From: Phascolarctos cinereus
Lineage: Eukaryota > Chordata > Mammalia > Diprotodontia > Phascolarctidae
Direction: 5' to 3'
Length of the DNA stretch: 64,000 bases
NCBI RefSeq assembly: GCF_002099425.1
Contig: NW_018344216.1
Span: forward strand, 1,677,501-1,741,500
Shown here piece by piece: positions 30,695 through 42,044 of the stretch. Position 1 is the stretch's first letter; each line of letters starts with the position of its first letter. A program made the translations under genes and the position numbers. The notes beneath the pieces are model-generated. The model was not told the DNA's origin, ran no database searches, and saw nothing but the letters and a program-made list of their open reading frames with translations.

Positions 30695-32260
30695 TACAAA
30701 TATACTATTCATATAGATTTAAATTAAACAAACTCTAGTCACATGCATAGCATTGTGCTAAGCATTGTAAAAAGATAAAGGTCAAGCTTTAGAAAAAGGT
30801 TTGTCTTAGACTTCTGGATCATGTGGGCAACAAGATGGAGGACTAGATATTTTCTCTGTACCCACAACCTCTTGAATCTGTCCAAAACAGAAATTATGCA
30901 CCAAAGATAAAGCAACATTAGCTGTTCCCATGGTCTAAGATACCCAGAATCCAAAAGAAGATGAAAAAAAACCAAGCCCCAAACTGATGCTTACAGATCC
31001 TGAGCAGCTCATGCAGTAGCCACTCCCCACCTCCTATGCTACCAACAGACACTGCAAAGGTTTACAACAAAACCCACCTCTACACCCAGTACCTCTTCTT
31101 TCCAGTGCTGTGGAGACTGCCACTCCAGGCTGCAGAAATGTGCCCTGGTTGTGACAGACAGCCAGGTAGCCACAGCCCCTAAGGAGCAAAAGCTTTTCGG
31201 GGATCACAGCACCAGTGCCACAACACCGGCGTTGTAGAGCTCTGAGCTACTAGTGCCAGAGCAAGCAACTCTGTAGTGCAAACAGAGCTTGGAGTTGGGT
31301 AAACAACCTTGTGGCACCAGTACTGCATAGCTCTGAACAACCAGGGCAGGAGCTGTGCAGCACTCCAGAAAGCCTGAGGGAAAGAACAATATCCACTTAG
31401 GGCCAGTTTTGACCGCTCCAAAGTCTGTTGGGGCAGAATTTAGACTGGAGAACTGTAGATTATCAAGTGCAGGAGGAGGCTGAGATGTTTTGAGATCCAG
31501 CATCCAAGGAAATCACAATCAGAGGGGACAGAATCAGAAGCTGAATGATAGGGAAAATAAGGGAGTGGGGAGGCTGAAATTACCAGAGATTTTGGGGAAA
31601 AGAAAACTCAAAGACCTTGAATGTAAACAGATAAGTCAACAGGAAAAATAGTAGGAACAGAAGGAAATGCGGTCTTCAGATCTAGTAAATGGGTTCAGGC
31701 ATTTATGAATAAATATCACAAAACAAAGGAAAATGATCCAATACCTGATGAGATAGAGGACCCTGTAGAATTTGAGGAGAACATAGAAACACAGCACACT
31801 GTTCCTGAGTAGTCCAAAGAAGAATTTATAAGTATAAGAATTTATAGCCTATTGAGTAACAAAAATAATGATCAGAATAATAAAACTGGAATCTGTAGTG
31901 GTAAAGACACAAAATGAAGAACAAGTAATTGGGAATGTGTTTTTCACACTGAAATGAAGGATAATCTAGAAAAATAGAAACAGAAAAATTAAAGAAAATA
32001 TGCTCGCTATGCAAGCAAAACATGTTGAACTCAAAGACAAGATGCTCAGAGACAGCCTAAGGATCATAGATCTCCCAGAAGAATATAATAGGACAAAAAA
32101 GATAAAGGTCACTGATCTCAAGGAATACATAGTTTAGTAGGGGAAATAGATTTTATTGAGTAGGCAAAAAGGATGCATTAAAAGTTTCCCAGCATAAAAG
32201 TAGATGTTTGTAGCTGTGTGTTAGGAAGATTAATCTGACATCAGCGTGAAAGATGGTTTG
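30695..32260 (-). mobile_element. L2 LINE 3' end hosting an L1 insertion
   Basis: The antisense L2 tail begins 'gcatagcattgtgctaagca' (30746-30765) and resumes after the L1 with 'ctgatctcaaggaatacata' (32112) and 'gtgtgttaggaagattaatc'. The two halves are joined by the L1 target-site duplication at 30769-30784 and 32096-32111. Confidence 0.75.
30785..32095 (+). mobile_element. L1 5' UTR and ORF1 start, 3'-truncated insertion
   Basis: The insertion starts close to an L1-like 5' end ('gggcaacaagatggaggact', like the placental 'gccaagatgg' start). It passes through a GC-richer 5' UTR and an ORF1-like part ('tttgaggagaacatagaaac', 'gaactcaaagacaagatgct'), and stops at 'gaatataataggac' plus six A. 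A 16-bp duplication, 'aaaaagataaaggtca', flanks it perfectly. ORF1's second half, ORF2 and the 3' UTR are absent. The frame is broken in several places. The unusual feature is a 5'-complete, 3'-incomplete copy, the reverse of ordinary L1 truncation. Confidence 0.8.
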
Positions 32261-32279
32261 GAGAAAGACAGGCAAAAGT

Positions 32280-32400
32280 TGGGAAATAATAATAACAATA
32301 ACAGCAACAATAACAACAGATAAGTGCTTTATAAATATTATCTCATTTCACGGCTTTTGGAGTGATTTTGATTCAATTCAGTGCAATGCAATTAAGCCCA
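32280..32400. repeat. AAT/AAC-rich repeat with MIR-like remnant
   Basis: 'aataataataacaataacag' and related triplets, followed by 'gtgctttataaatattatct', a MIR-like 3' end on the minus strand. Confidence 0.6.
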
Positions 32401-32439
32401 CTGAACATTTTTTTGGTGCCTATTATAGACATATTATAG

Positions 32440-32595
32440 AGACAAAGTATGGCATAGTAGATAGCAAGCGGATAAAGAGCCTATTTCAGAGGCAGGAAGG
32501 GCTGGGTTCAAAATTCACTTGTGATCATGTCTGGTTGGCTCTTGGATAAGTCACTTAATTTTTTCAGCATCTCAGGCAACTTTTAAAAACTATAA
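32440..32595 (+). mobile_element. tRNA-headed SINE, partial
   Basis: 'gtatggcatagtagatagca', 'gggctgggttcaaaattcac', 'ttggataagtcacttaattt' and 'aaactataaattgcagg', as in the 9495/21005 subfamily. It is cut by the next SINE. Confidence 0.6.
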
Positions 32596-32599
32596 ATTG

Positions 32600-32862
32600 C
32601 AGGTGTTGTTGCTAAGTTGTTTTTTAGTCATGTTTGACTCTTTGTGACCCCATTTGGGATTTTCTTGGCAAAGACACTGGAGTGATTTGCCATTTCTTTC
32701 TCTAGCTCTTTTTACAGATGAGGAAACTGAGACAAATAGGGTTAAGTGACTTGCCCAAGGTCACAGAGCTACTAAGTGTCTGGGGCCAAATTTGAACTCA
32801 TAAAGATGAGTCTTCCTGACACCAGGCTCAACATGCTATCTGCTGCACTACCTAGTTGCCCT
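32600..32862 (-). mobile_element. MAR1-like SINE
   Basis: Antisense full order: 'ttagtcatgtttgactcttt', 'gggattttcttggcaaagac', 'gaggaaactgagacaaatag', 'ggggccaaatttgaactcat' and 'gcactacctagttgccc'. Confidence 0.9.
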
Positions 32863-32929
32863 GCACCACCTAAACTGTGGAATATTTGCTAATTCACATT
32901 TGTAAAGATACTTTATATACCAATAAAAT

Positions 32930-33200
32930 CACAGGTTGAGGGAAAGGGATGAGATGGCTGAAGGAGAGAGAAGACAGGAGTCCCACCAGATCATTATGGA
33001 ATATCTAAATTTAGGGGCCGTGAAGACTAAAAGAAACCATGAAAGCAGTCAGAGAAGGAGCAGTAAGAAAGGGAGAAGAGGAGTCAGCAAAGATGAAAGA
33101 GAAGAAGCCTTAGAGAAGTAGGAATGGAAACTTAGGAGTGTGGTGTCACAGAAGCCAAGGAAGGAAAGAAGATTATGAAAGGAGTTGTGGTCAGCACTGT
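32930..33200 (-). mobile_element. L2 LINE fragment
   Basis: On plus, 'gtcacagaagccaaggaagg' and 'gtggtcagcactgttaagtg' resemble antisense L2 as seen at 62340-62600. The 61-codon frame here is a by-product. Confidence 0.5.
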
Positions 33201-33204
33201 TAAG

Positions 33205-33740
33205 TGCTGTAAAAAGATAAAGACAAATATATTACTAAGATATTTATACCAGCACCTTTTATGGTAGCAAAGAACTGAAAACAAAGTAGAAGCCACTTAT
33301 TGAGGGGATGGTAAATAAATCATGGGATTATGAAAGTAGTGGAATGTTGCTGCCTCCTATGAAATGACAAAAATGATACATTCAAAGAGGGAAGACAAGA
33401 ACTGATGCAGAATGAAGTAAGCAGAACCAGAAGAACAATATACAAAATGACTACAACAGTATAAAAAGAAACAAAAAATGATGTAATTTTGGCCAAGCTT
33501 ACTGCTAGAAACGAGTGGAGAAAATGCACCTAATCCTCCCCCATCTTTTTTTTTTTTTACAGAAGAGACTAAGGATGTAGAATATCGCACATGCAATCAA
33601 ACATTTTTTATGCAACTTTAAGGTGCTTTTTATTTTTAAAAGAAATATAAATGGTAGGGTAGGGAAAGGTAGGGAGATGGTTGAGTCAGAAAGGGAAAGG
33701 GATATGTTAGGAAACTTGGGTAACACAAAAAAATTATAAT
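33205..33740 (+). mobile_element. L1 3' end (ORF2 end plus 3' UTR)
   Basis: 'ttataccagcaccttttatg', 'tagcaaagaactgaaaacaa', 'gaactgatgcagaatgaagt', 'aagcagaaccagaagaacaa' and 'acaaaatgactacaacagta' are the end of marsupial L1 ORF2. A 3' UTR with T and A runs follows, ending near 'aacacaaaaaaa'. 5' truncated. Confidence 0.8.
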
Positions 33741-33741
33741 C

Positions 33742-33960
33742 GCTAACATTTTATGCAATACTTACTATGTGCCAAGCACTTTGGTAAGTGCTTTACAATT
33801 ATTATCTCATTTGATCCTCACAACAACCCTGAAAGGTAGTTGCTATTATTATCCTCATTTTACAGATCAGGAAACTGAGACAAACAGAGGTTAAAGAACT
33901 TGCCCAGGGTCACATAGCTAGCGTCTGAGACCAGATTTGAACTTGAGTCTTCTTTAATTT
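33742..33960 (-). mobile_element. MIR-like CORE-SINE
   Basis: 'actatgtgccaagcactttg', 'ttgatcctcacaacaaccct', 'gatcaggaaactgagacaaa' and 'cccagggtcacatagctagc': clear antisense order. Confidence 0.8.
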
Positions 33961-35300
33961 AGGCCCAATGCAATAAAGTATTAATAAAAATGTTTTTTTA
34001 AAAGGAATATAATGATTTAGAAAGGACCATTCTTGAAAACCTGAACACAAAAAAAGGGAATAAATGAGGATACATTAAATCATTTTCTGGTCCACTGCCC
34101 ATTTTCCATTAGGACTTCTGCCTTCTTTAAGTCTAGGATATGAAGGCTGATGCTTATTTTCAAGGATGATTTAGACCACTTGTTAGTTGGGTTTTCTCTC
34201 TGTTACTGTTTCAATAGTTTTTCAAGTTCCTAAAGAGCCATTACGCTACATATGCAAAGCCAGATATGAGTGGCTGCACAGCTGCAGAGGCCCATTGATA
34301 TTTAGTGGTGAACAAATCTTCCCATTTTGAAAGCTCAGCTGTTTCAAAATACTGAATGCAAAATCATTGGTGAGTTACAATGTGTTAAATTGCTCTAATT
34401 AAATGCCTCTATACCATGACACAGTTCATGATATTTCATTGCAAAAATTATAGCTCAAGTACCTACAGTGATGTACACTAAGTTCTTTCTTTCTTTCTTT
34501 GGAAGCAAGAAAGAATGGCACAAATAGGACTTGGTGATATAATTGCATTCTGGGACGTTTCACCATTTGATTTCTTTTAGCCCTTTTACAATCTTTAGCA
34601 AATGATTTTTAGTACAATGTCTAACATTGTCTGTATGTTTTTCATCTATTTACCAGAAGAATAGGGAACAAACTACTTTTAAATGAAATTTCAAGGAGAT
34701 GACAAGTTTCTTGATGACTGGAATGCTGTTGTTGTTGATGTTTTTCTCATTTGGTTCCTTTATACCAAACTCTGGCTAACAGTGGCATCAACAAAGCCTG
34801 GAATCCTAAACGCCCATAAACTCTCTTTGCAATCATTGTCAAAGGCGCTTGTGGCCAAGCACTAGTAAAACATATTCACTTTTGCATTAAAATAAATTCT
34901 CCTGAAAAAATGTCCTTGACCTTAGCTTTGGCCTGTGTGAAGTGATGTATGGCACTATTCTTAAGAGAGACAGAGGACTCCCTTTCACTCTACAATATAG
35001 AACTCTAAGCTAGGCCAGAGCAGGGATCCCAACAGTTCTCTATAGACTAAGATGATGGGCTGAATCTAAAAAGAAACTCAATAGAGATAAATGTTAAGTT
35101 TGATATTTGAGTTCAAACTATCAACCCTACAAGTTCGGGATGGAGAAGATGTGGCTAAATAGCAGTTTACATGAAAAAGATCTAGGGAGTCTGAGAAATT
35201 CAAATTTCATTCAACAATCTGACATGGAAACCTGTTAAGCTAACACAGTGTCAGGTTGCTTTAAGGAGGAGAAGGGGGGAGAGGGCAAGGGTGGGGAGAA
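33961..35300. other. Repeat-poor block
   Basis: About 1.3 kb without a mobile element that I can name, apart from a TTTC run at 34484-34501. Single-copy-looking sequence at 34220-34420 carries 'tatgcaaag', 'cacagctgcag' and 'gctctaattaaatgcc', motifs often seen in developmental enhancers but common by chance. No coding signal. Confidence 0.4.
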
Positions 35301-35304
35301 GAAG

Positions 35305-35555
35305 AAACAACCATTTTTTAAGCACCTACTATGTGCCCAACACAGTACTAAATGCTTTACAAATATCATCTCATTTAATCCACAATAATCCTAGGAGGTA
35401 GATGCTATTATTACACCCAACTATTGACAAAACTGAGGCAAACAGCAGTTAAATGACTTACCCTGAGTCACAAAGCTTGTGAGTATCTGAGACTGTCTTC
35501 AAACTCAGGTCTGCCTAACTCCAGCTCCAATGCTCTATCCATTGTACCACCTTAG
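35305..35555 (-). mobile_element. MIR-like CORE-SINE
   Basis: 'taagcacctactatgtgccc', 'aggtagatgctattattaca', 'caaaactgaggcaaacagca' and 'ctctatccattgtaccacct'. Complete antisense order including the tRNA-like head. Confidence 0.8.
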
Positions 35556-35559
35556 GGAG

Positions 35560-36390
35560 GTGATATTCCTTTTGTATTCTGCTTAGTCAGAACACACCTG
35601 TAGTGCTATTTTCAGTTCTGGGAACCACATTTTTGGAAAGATATTGAAAAGGTAGCGGTGGTGTGGTTTAATGGCTAGGGAACAATCTTCAGAGTCAGGA
35701 AGACCTGGATTCACGTCCTGCTTCTGACAGTGATGTTGTGACTCTGGGTTAGACTAAGGCTCCAAGAAGGTGCTTATCTGAGTTAAGTATTGAAAGTTCT
35801 TCATCAGGTGCCCTCCATCCAATTGAAAAAAAAAAAACAAACAAGCTGGAGAGCACCCAGAAGAGAGTGAAGGGGATTTAGAACCATACCACACAACTCT
35901 CAGTTGAACACAGAATCTCAGCATTACAAGGGACTTCACAAAGCCCAACCTGAGGCAGAATAGGAATCTCCTCCAAACACATTCCTAAAGTATCCTCTAA
36001 CTTTGATCAAAAGAACTGGGGGATGGGGGTGGGGGTAGGTAGCATGAAAAAGAGAAAGCACAGGTGAGATGACCTAAGAGTTGTCTTTGGAAGATGTCAT
36101 GTGGAAGATGTCATAGTGAAATACGTGGTCATGGAGCTCTGAATTAGAAGCAATAGGCAGATATCAGAGACAAACAGATCTGAGTCACATCTAAGGAAAA
36201 ACTGAAAAATGAGCTCTCTCAGAATGGAATACCCTGCCTTGGAACATAGTGAATTTCTCATTACTCGATGTGTTCAAGTGGGACCCACTTGGTCAATTGT
36301 AAGAGCTGTTGTGGAGGAGATCCATGCTCAGGTATGAGTCAGACAAGATGACATTTCTAACTCTGAGATGATGTGATTGATTTGATACCC
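35560..36390 (+). mobile_element. CR1/L3 LINE pieces, interrupted
   Basis: 'ttttcagttctgggaaccac', 'tttggaaagatattgaaaag' (35605-35650), then after a SINE 'gctggagagcacccagaaga' (35846-35890), then 'tctcagaatggaataccctg', 'gtaagagctgttgtggagga' and 'gacatttctaactctgagat' (to 36385). The order suits the CR1/L3 3' region. An inverted CR1/L3-like bit ('gcattacaagggacttcaca') lies at 35905-36010. Confidence 0.6.
35650..35842 (+). mobile_element. tRNA-headed SINE inserted in CR1/L3
   Basis: 'gtggtttaatggctagggaa', 'gaagacctggattcacgtcc' and 'gttgtgactctgggtta', ending in a 12-base A run. It splits the CR1/L3 copy. Confidence 0.65.
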
Positions 36391-36679
36391 TCACTCACTG
36401 AAAGTCTATGCTTAATTTTTACTTCTTTATGAGATGATTTCTGCCAATGACTAGATTAGCTTTCCAGCTTATTCTTAAATACAAATCATAAGAAAGATTG
36501 ATATTTGCCTCTTTAGCAGGACCAACTTATAATATCCTACTAAAATATAATTTATGATCCTGATTTGGCAGTCACAGTTCCCAGTGAAGTCCATTATTCA
36601 GATTGTCGGTATGAGTTTTGCTTGAGTAAGAACCATAGCATTCAGCTATTGACATAACAGATATTCTGCGTTCAAGGGT
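36391..36679. other. No feature recognised
   Basis: About 290 bases of unassigned DNA. Confidence 0.4.
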
Positions 36680-37212
36680 GCATTGGTAGGTGTTCAAGGA
36701 GGACTAGCACCTTTAGTGTGAGGACTTGCTGATCCCTTTTCAGGACTTTGGTGTCTACCTGTCACTCAACTCTCACCCGTTGCTCCAAGAAGCTGCAGCA
36801 TGCACAGCAGCCACGTCCCAGTAAAACCATCTCAGCAGAGAGGCTAAACCAGGTTGAGGAGAACTGACAAGCTATAAACCCAATGGTGAGTTAGGGAGGT
36901 GCCTACCCCAACCAGGTGAAGACTTCCCCAGTGGAATGAGCAGATGGGAATAATTTGTGCCATAAAGACAGCTGAAACAGGTGCTATGAAGCCCATAGAG
37001 CTTGGTCAGACATCAAAAACTCCAAGGTCATCGCGGGCCATCACCAGTCATCCTGACTTCTGTCTTGCCACTGAACTTTAACGACTCAGAAAGAGAGAGT
37101 GAGGCTGACAACTTTGTGCAGCACTGCCTCACTTAAATCCGATTCACTCTCAATCAAGACATGATCCTGTGATGTCATTGGTCCTCTTTGAAAAAGGACA
37201 AACAACAAAAAC
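36680..37212 (+). mobile_element. RTE-like retroposon copy (family unassigned)
   Basis: The last 190 bases parallel 48725-48930. Shared text includes 'gggccatcaccagtcatcct', 'gagagagtgaggctgacaac' and 'tcaagacatgatcctgtgat'. It ends 'tgaaaaaggacaaacaacaa', an RTE-style short tandem tail. The upstream 330 bases ('aaaccaggttgaggagaact') may be its 3' UTR or a related segment. Confidence 0.6.
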
Positions 37213-37400
37213 ATTCTGACTTCAAATCCTTTTGCTGCCGCTGACTTCCCTCATAAGTCATTTAATCTCTGTATCTTCATCTAGAAAGTTTGGCTCATAA
37301 ACCCTACATTTTCCACAAGGATACAGAGCAGCTTGATTCAGGGATGACAGAGTGCTTTGTAAATATAGAGGTATTAAATATTACTCCAATGATTAAACTT
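37213..37400 (+). mobile_element. MIR-like SINE
   Basis: 'aagtcatttaatctctgtat', 'acagagtgctttgtaaatat' and 'gaggtattaaatatta'. Weak head. Confidence 0.5.
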
Positions 37401-37464
37401 AATTCTCCCTAACTGATGAGTGCAGTGAGGATAAAAGTCCTCCTTCCATTACCTGATTATCATG

Positions 37465-37750
37465 GGATCCCAGAATTTAGTGCTAGAAGGGACCTTAGAG
37501 ATGGTACAGTACAACACATTTATTTAGAAGGGAGGAGCTGAAACCTAGAGGCTATTTGCCCAAAGTCACAAAGGTGGGAATGAGTGAAGCCAAGGTTTGA
37601 ACCTAGGAACTCCAACTCCTAGAAAGCATCTAATTAAAAGACCTCAGAAACTAAAGCTGAGACATGTTAAATAATTTGCTCCAAATAAAATGGATTTTAA
37701 GTAGCAGAGTCAGAACTCAAATCCAGGTCTTCTGACTGTTCTTTCCATAC
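37465..37750 (-). mobile_element. Two MIR-type SINE fragments
   Basis: 37470-37625 ('agtgctagaagggaccttag', 'tgaaacctagaggctatttg') and 37640-37750 ('gctgagacatgttaaataat', 'gagtcagaactcaaatccag') are both antisense and old. Confidence 0.6.
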
Positions 37751-38604
37751 TATTTTCCTTTCTCATTGCTCTGGTGATCTCTGTGGTTAGGAACAAGGAA
37801 ACTTACTTGTATTACTTTTAGCAAAGGTCTCCATATTTGCCTCTATATAACACAGCACATATGATGTGAGTAGTGGTAGTTTGACATCCAGAACTGTGTC
37901 ATCTATTTTTTTTAAACCTGGATTTACAGATTTTTTTAAAAAAATTGTTCCTATCATATTGAGAATTTTCCAGAAAAAAGAAATTTCTTGATTAGTTTGC
38001 CCAGGAGTCAGGTCCCCATCCTTACTTATCTTTAACACCTTCTGTAGCATTATGTAGAAAGACCACAGGTTTAAAAAAAAAAACCTTCTTCTTTGAGAAT
38101 CTCATTTTAACACAGGATTCTGTTCAACCAAGATATTTCCATGTTCATGTGCATGGCTGTTGGTAACAAAGCTTTGCTGATCTGGTTTCAACAAATTCCA
38201 CTAAGTGGAAAATCCTATAGAACAGACGGAGCCTTAAAAGTCCCCATCCATGGAGCAGTAAATCTTTGTAACAAAAACTTTGTTTTGGTGCTTAGGCTTG
38301 TGCTTGAACTGTATTTGAAATGCAGCATGAAATTTTCAAAGTAAAATTGGACAGGTTTCATAAAAGATAAATTTGTATTTTTCTTTTATGTCAGCAAAGT
38401 AATTTTTTTTAGCAGGGTCTGTAAAACTGTCAACAGAGGGGCAGTCTATAAGCTAGTATCTCTACTGCTCCAGGGTCAAAAGAAGAGTGATAGAATAGGC
38501 AAAAGATATAGTAAGGGAGGGGTGTTGATGAGAGCAAGGGTGAAGCTGAAATCAGATTCTCAAGGGTAAATGGAGAGTAAAGTCACGAACCGATGGAGTC
38601 AGAG
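37751..38604. other. Repeat-poor stretch
   Basis: About 850 bases without a nameable element. Frames of 87 codons (37787-38050, minus) and 67 codons (38141-38344, plus) have no recognisable content. Confidence 0.4.
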
Positions 38605-38860
38605 GAAAGGTAAGTTAGGTGGCATGGTAGATAAAGCATCAGACTCAGAGTCAAGAACACACGGGATCAAATCCTTCTCCATCTAGGCTCTGCTAGCTCT
38701 AGGACTCTGGGCAAGTCATTTAGTTTTCTGTAGCCTCAGTTTCCTCATATGTAAAATGGGGATAATAATACCTGTCTCCCTTTCCTTATAGATTTGTTGG
38801 AAGGATCAAACGAGAAACCTTAAAGTTCTACGTTTGGTATGAAGTCAGCTATTATTTAGA
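38605..38860 (+). mobile_element. MIR-like CORE-SINE
   Basis: 'gtggcatggtagataaagca', 'ctgggcaagtcatttagttt', 'gcctcagtttcctcatatgt' and 'tgttggaaggatcaaacgag'. Full sense order. Confidence 0.75.
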
Positions 38861-39505
38861 TACGAAGTGGATAAAGAAGAAGTGGACAGAGAAGATGTTT
38901 TCAGGAAACTACTGACTCCCAACTTCGGGTATCAAGGGACTTCTCTCATCTGCAATGACCTATCCATTCTTCACTTATTTTCACTGACTCAGAAACCCTA
39001 GGGATTTTTGTTCCTGATTTGCCTTTTATCTTCTTTTTCTTTTCTTGGGGTATTCTTCCTAATATCACCATTATCTACTCTCACACAGAGCTATAACTGG
39101 GGCAAGGCAATCAGGGTTCTTCCCAGGGTACTGAAATCTGAAGGTGCTTAGAGCACTTGAAACTCCTTAGCAGTACAAAAAAAACAAGTGATCTTCCAAT
39201 AGTTAGCAAGAATAACTAGTTAAAATAGGAAGCTACCAGATGGCTATGATCACACCTTGGAGAGCTTGTTCTCAGGCCACTGTGCCATCCTTTCCCTGGA
39301 GCATAACCAAGGCAGCCTTCCCAGCAATGTTTGAGGGTGCATTTCATGGAATTTCCCCAAATAGCTATAGCTCTGCTCTCTCCAACACCATTTTCAATCT
39401 TTGAGCCTACAAACCTTAGAAAGAAGCTGCTGTCCTTGCTGAGAAGCACTCAGTAGAGAAAGTAAAAGATAATCTTTTATAAAAACTTACAAATTTTAAT
39501 TTGAA
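38861..39505. other. No feature recognised
   Basis: About 640 bases of unassigned DNA. A 77-codon minus-strand frame at 39216-39449 has no domain. Confidence 0.4.
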
Positions 39506-39507
39506 AA

Positions 39508-39508
<1 letters not shown>

Positions 39509-39552
<44 letters not shown>
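39509..39552. repeat. CT-CA microsatellite
   Basis: A short CT run switches to a CA run of about 30 bases. Confidence 0.95.
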
Positions 39553-39557
<5 letters not shown>

Positions 39558-39734
39558 TAAGCATATCAGTGGAGAAACCATAAACATGGGCATGTCATAT
39601 GCCATAAACAATATCTCATCTTGCATATATTCTATAGCAATAGTTTCTTTTCAACAAATTTTAATTTACATGAGGAAATGTTGATGTAAAATAAAATTAG
39701 TTTATAACAGAATTTTTCTGCCCTCTGTAGAGAC

Positions 39735-39880
39735 TATATGATATTGTGGGTCATGCTGAGTTTGAAGTTAGGAAGATCTGAGTTTAAATCTAGTCTCTTA
39801 CATTTATTGGTTGTGATGATGGGAAATCACTCAACCTCTATATACTTCAGTGACAAAGGCTGTCAACTGCATTCCTAAAG
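39735..39880 (+). mobile_element. MIR-like SINE, diverged
   Basis: 'tatgatattgtgggtcatgc', 'ttaggaagatctgagtttaa' and 'gggaaatcactcaacctcta'. Confidence 0.55.
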
Positions 39881-40329
39881 CCAATTCAAGAAGAAAACTA
39901 AATGAAGATATATTTTGTGAATTATTCTGAGACCTATTTGCATAGGTTAATCATAAAGATGTAATGGGTGGGGGGAGTTAAACAGCAGCAGTGACCAACC
40001 CCCAGGCCCCTAACTAGAATATATTACATAGAATGCTAAGTCTGTGTGTTGGGAAATGTAGTTCAATGGTGAAAGAATTTGGTGTTTTCATATCAAGAAC
40101 TAACCAGCATTTGCTTAGTTCTTCGTTCTCTCCACAGGGCACGTGTTCACTTCTCACCGCCAGTGAGATTCCAGCTCTCCATTCTCTGTTAGAATAAGGG
40201 GAAAGGGATACTGTCCCTTTTGGACACGGTCACAGCTTCTTTAGTCCTTAGTCCTTAGTCCTTCTCAAAGGGGCTACATAGAGTACTGAACAATTATCCC
40301 GTGACTTAAAAAAAAATTTTTTTGTTACA
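39881..40329. other. No feature recognised
   Basis: About 450 bases. A perfect triple 'ttagtcc' heptamer lies at 40241-40261. Confidence 0.45.
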
Positions 40330-42044
40330 ATTTGAGTTCCAAGCTGTCTCCCTCTCTCCCAAGCCCATACTAGAGAAGGCCAACATTTGACATAGATATA
40401 GATATATACACACACACACGCATATATGTGTGTGTATGAAAATATACAATACATACTTCCATTTATCAGTTCTTTCTCTGAAGTTGGATAGTGACTTGCT
40501 TCATAGGTCTTCTGTTGTTGATTTGAATATTTATGTTACTCAGAATAGCTTGGTCATTCACAGTTACTCTTCAAACAATATTGCTATTACACAATGTCCT
40601 CTGGTTCTGCTCATTTTACTCTTCATTATTTCATGCAAGTCTTTCCATGTTTTTCTAATATCAATCTGCTCATCATTTCTTATAGCACAATAGAATTCCA
40701 TCACCACAATTTATTCAGCCGTTCCTAAATTGATTGGCATCTCCTTGATTTTGATTCTTTGCTAACACAAAGAGAGCTGATATAAATATTTTAGAACTTA
40801 TAGATGCTTTTCCTTTTTCTCTGATCATCTTGGGAAACAGAGCTGATAGTGGTATTGCTAGATCAAAGGGTATACATAGTTTTATAATTCTTTGGGCATG
40901 TTTCCAGATTGCTCTCTAAAATGTGTGGATCAGTTCACAGTTCTACCAACAGTGTATTAGTATCCCAATTTGTCCACATCCCCTCCAACATTTGTCATTT
41001 CCCCTTTCTATCATTTTAGCCAATCTGATAGGTGTGAGATGATATGTCAAAGTTGTTTTAATTTGCATTTCTCTTATCCATAATGATTTAGAGCATGTTC
41101 CCCATATGACTATGTATAGCTTCAATATTGTCTTCAAAAATTGCCTATTCGTATTCTTTGACAATTTATCAATTTGGGAATGGTTTGTAGTTTTATAAAT
41201 CTGACAAAGTTCTCTATCTATTTGAGATATGAGGCCTTTATCCAAGAAACTGTCTATAAAATCCACACCCTCTGCCCTATTTTCTGCTTTCCTTCTAATC
41301 TAGGCTACGTTGGTTTTATTTATATAAAACCCTTTTAATTTAATATAATAAAAATTATGCATTTTATATCTCATAATGCTCTCTATCTTATTTATTCATA
41401 AATTATTCTCCTATCCATAAATCTGATAGGTAATATATTCCATGTTCTTCTAATTTACTTATGATATCTTCCTTTATATCTAGGTCATATATCCATTTTG
41501 ACCTTTTCTTGGTAAATGGTGTAAGATCTTGGTCTCTACTTGTTTCTTCCAAACTGCTTTTCACTTTTCCCAATCTTTTTTTTTTATCAAATAGTGATTC
41601 TTATCCCAAAAGCTTAAATCTTTACATTTATCAAACACAAGATTACTATAGTTGTTCACAAGTGTGTATTGTATGTCTGCTGTATTCCACTGATCCATCA
41701 TTCTATTTCTTAGCCAATACCAGATAGTTTTGATAATTATAGTCTCATAATACAGTTTAAGAACTAGTACTGCTAGACCTTATTGCCTTATATTCTTTTT
41801 TTTTCATGAGTTTCTTTTACATTCTTGACATTTTGTTCTTCCAAATAAATTTTATTATTTTTTCCTAGCTCAATAAAACGATTGGGTTGTTTTTTGGTTT
41901 TGGGGTTTTTTTTGGTAATTTAATTGGTATGGCACTGAATAAGTAGATTAGTTTAGGCAGAATTGTCATTTTTATTATATATATCAAACTCTTCTATATG
42001 TTCAAGTAATCCTATTCTTTCCCATTTCCTCCAACAGACTGTCC
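40330..42044 (-). mobile_element. L1 LINE, ORF2 C-terminal third plus 3' UTR
   Basis: A 107-codon minus-strand frame (40943-41266) contains 'LTYHLTPIRLAKM' and 'KCWRGCGQIGILIHCW', the conserved L1 ORF2 C-terminal zone with its Cys residues. Upstream on the minus strand, 41500-42000 continues ORF2 with broken frames. The 3' UTR side runs to about 40330 and includes a TATA/CA patch (40395-40440). 5' truncated, 1.7 kb long, and the longest L1 piece in the window. Confidence 0.88.

Noticed and set aside
40943-41266. 107-codon minus-strand frame as a possible host zinc-binding protein
   Set aside because: Its motifs are those of the L1 ORF2 C-terminus, and it sits inside a longer L1 fragment.
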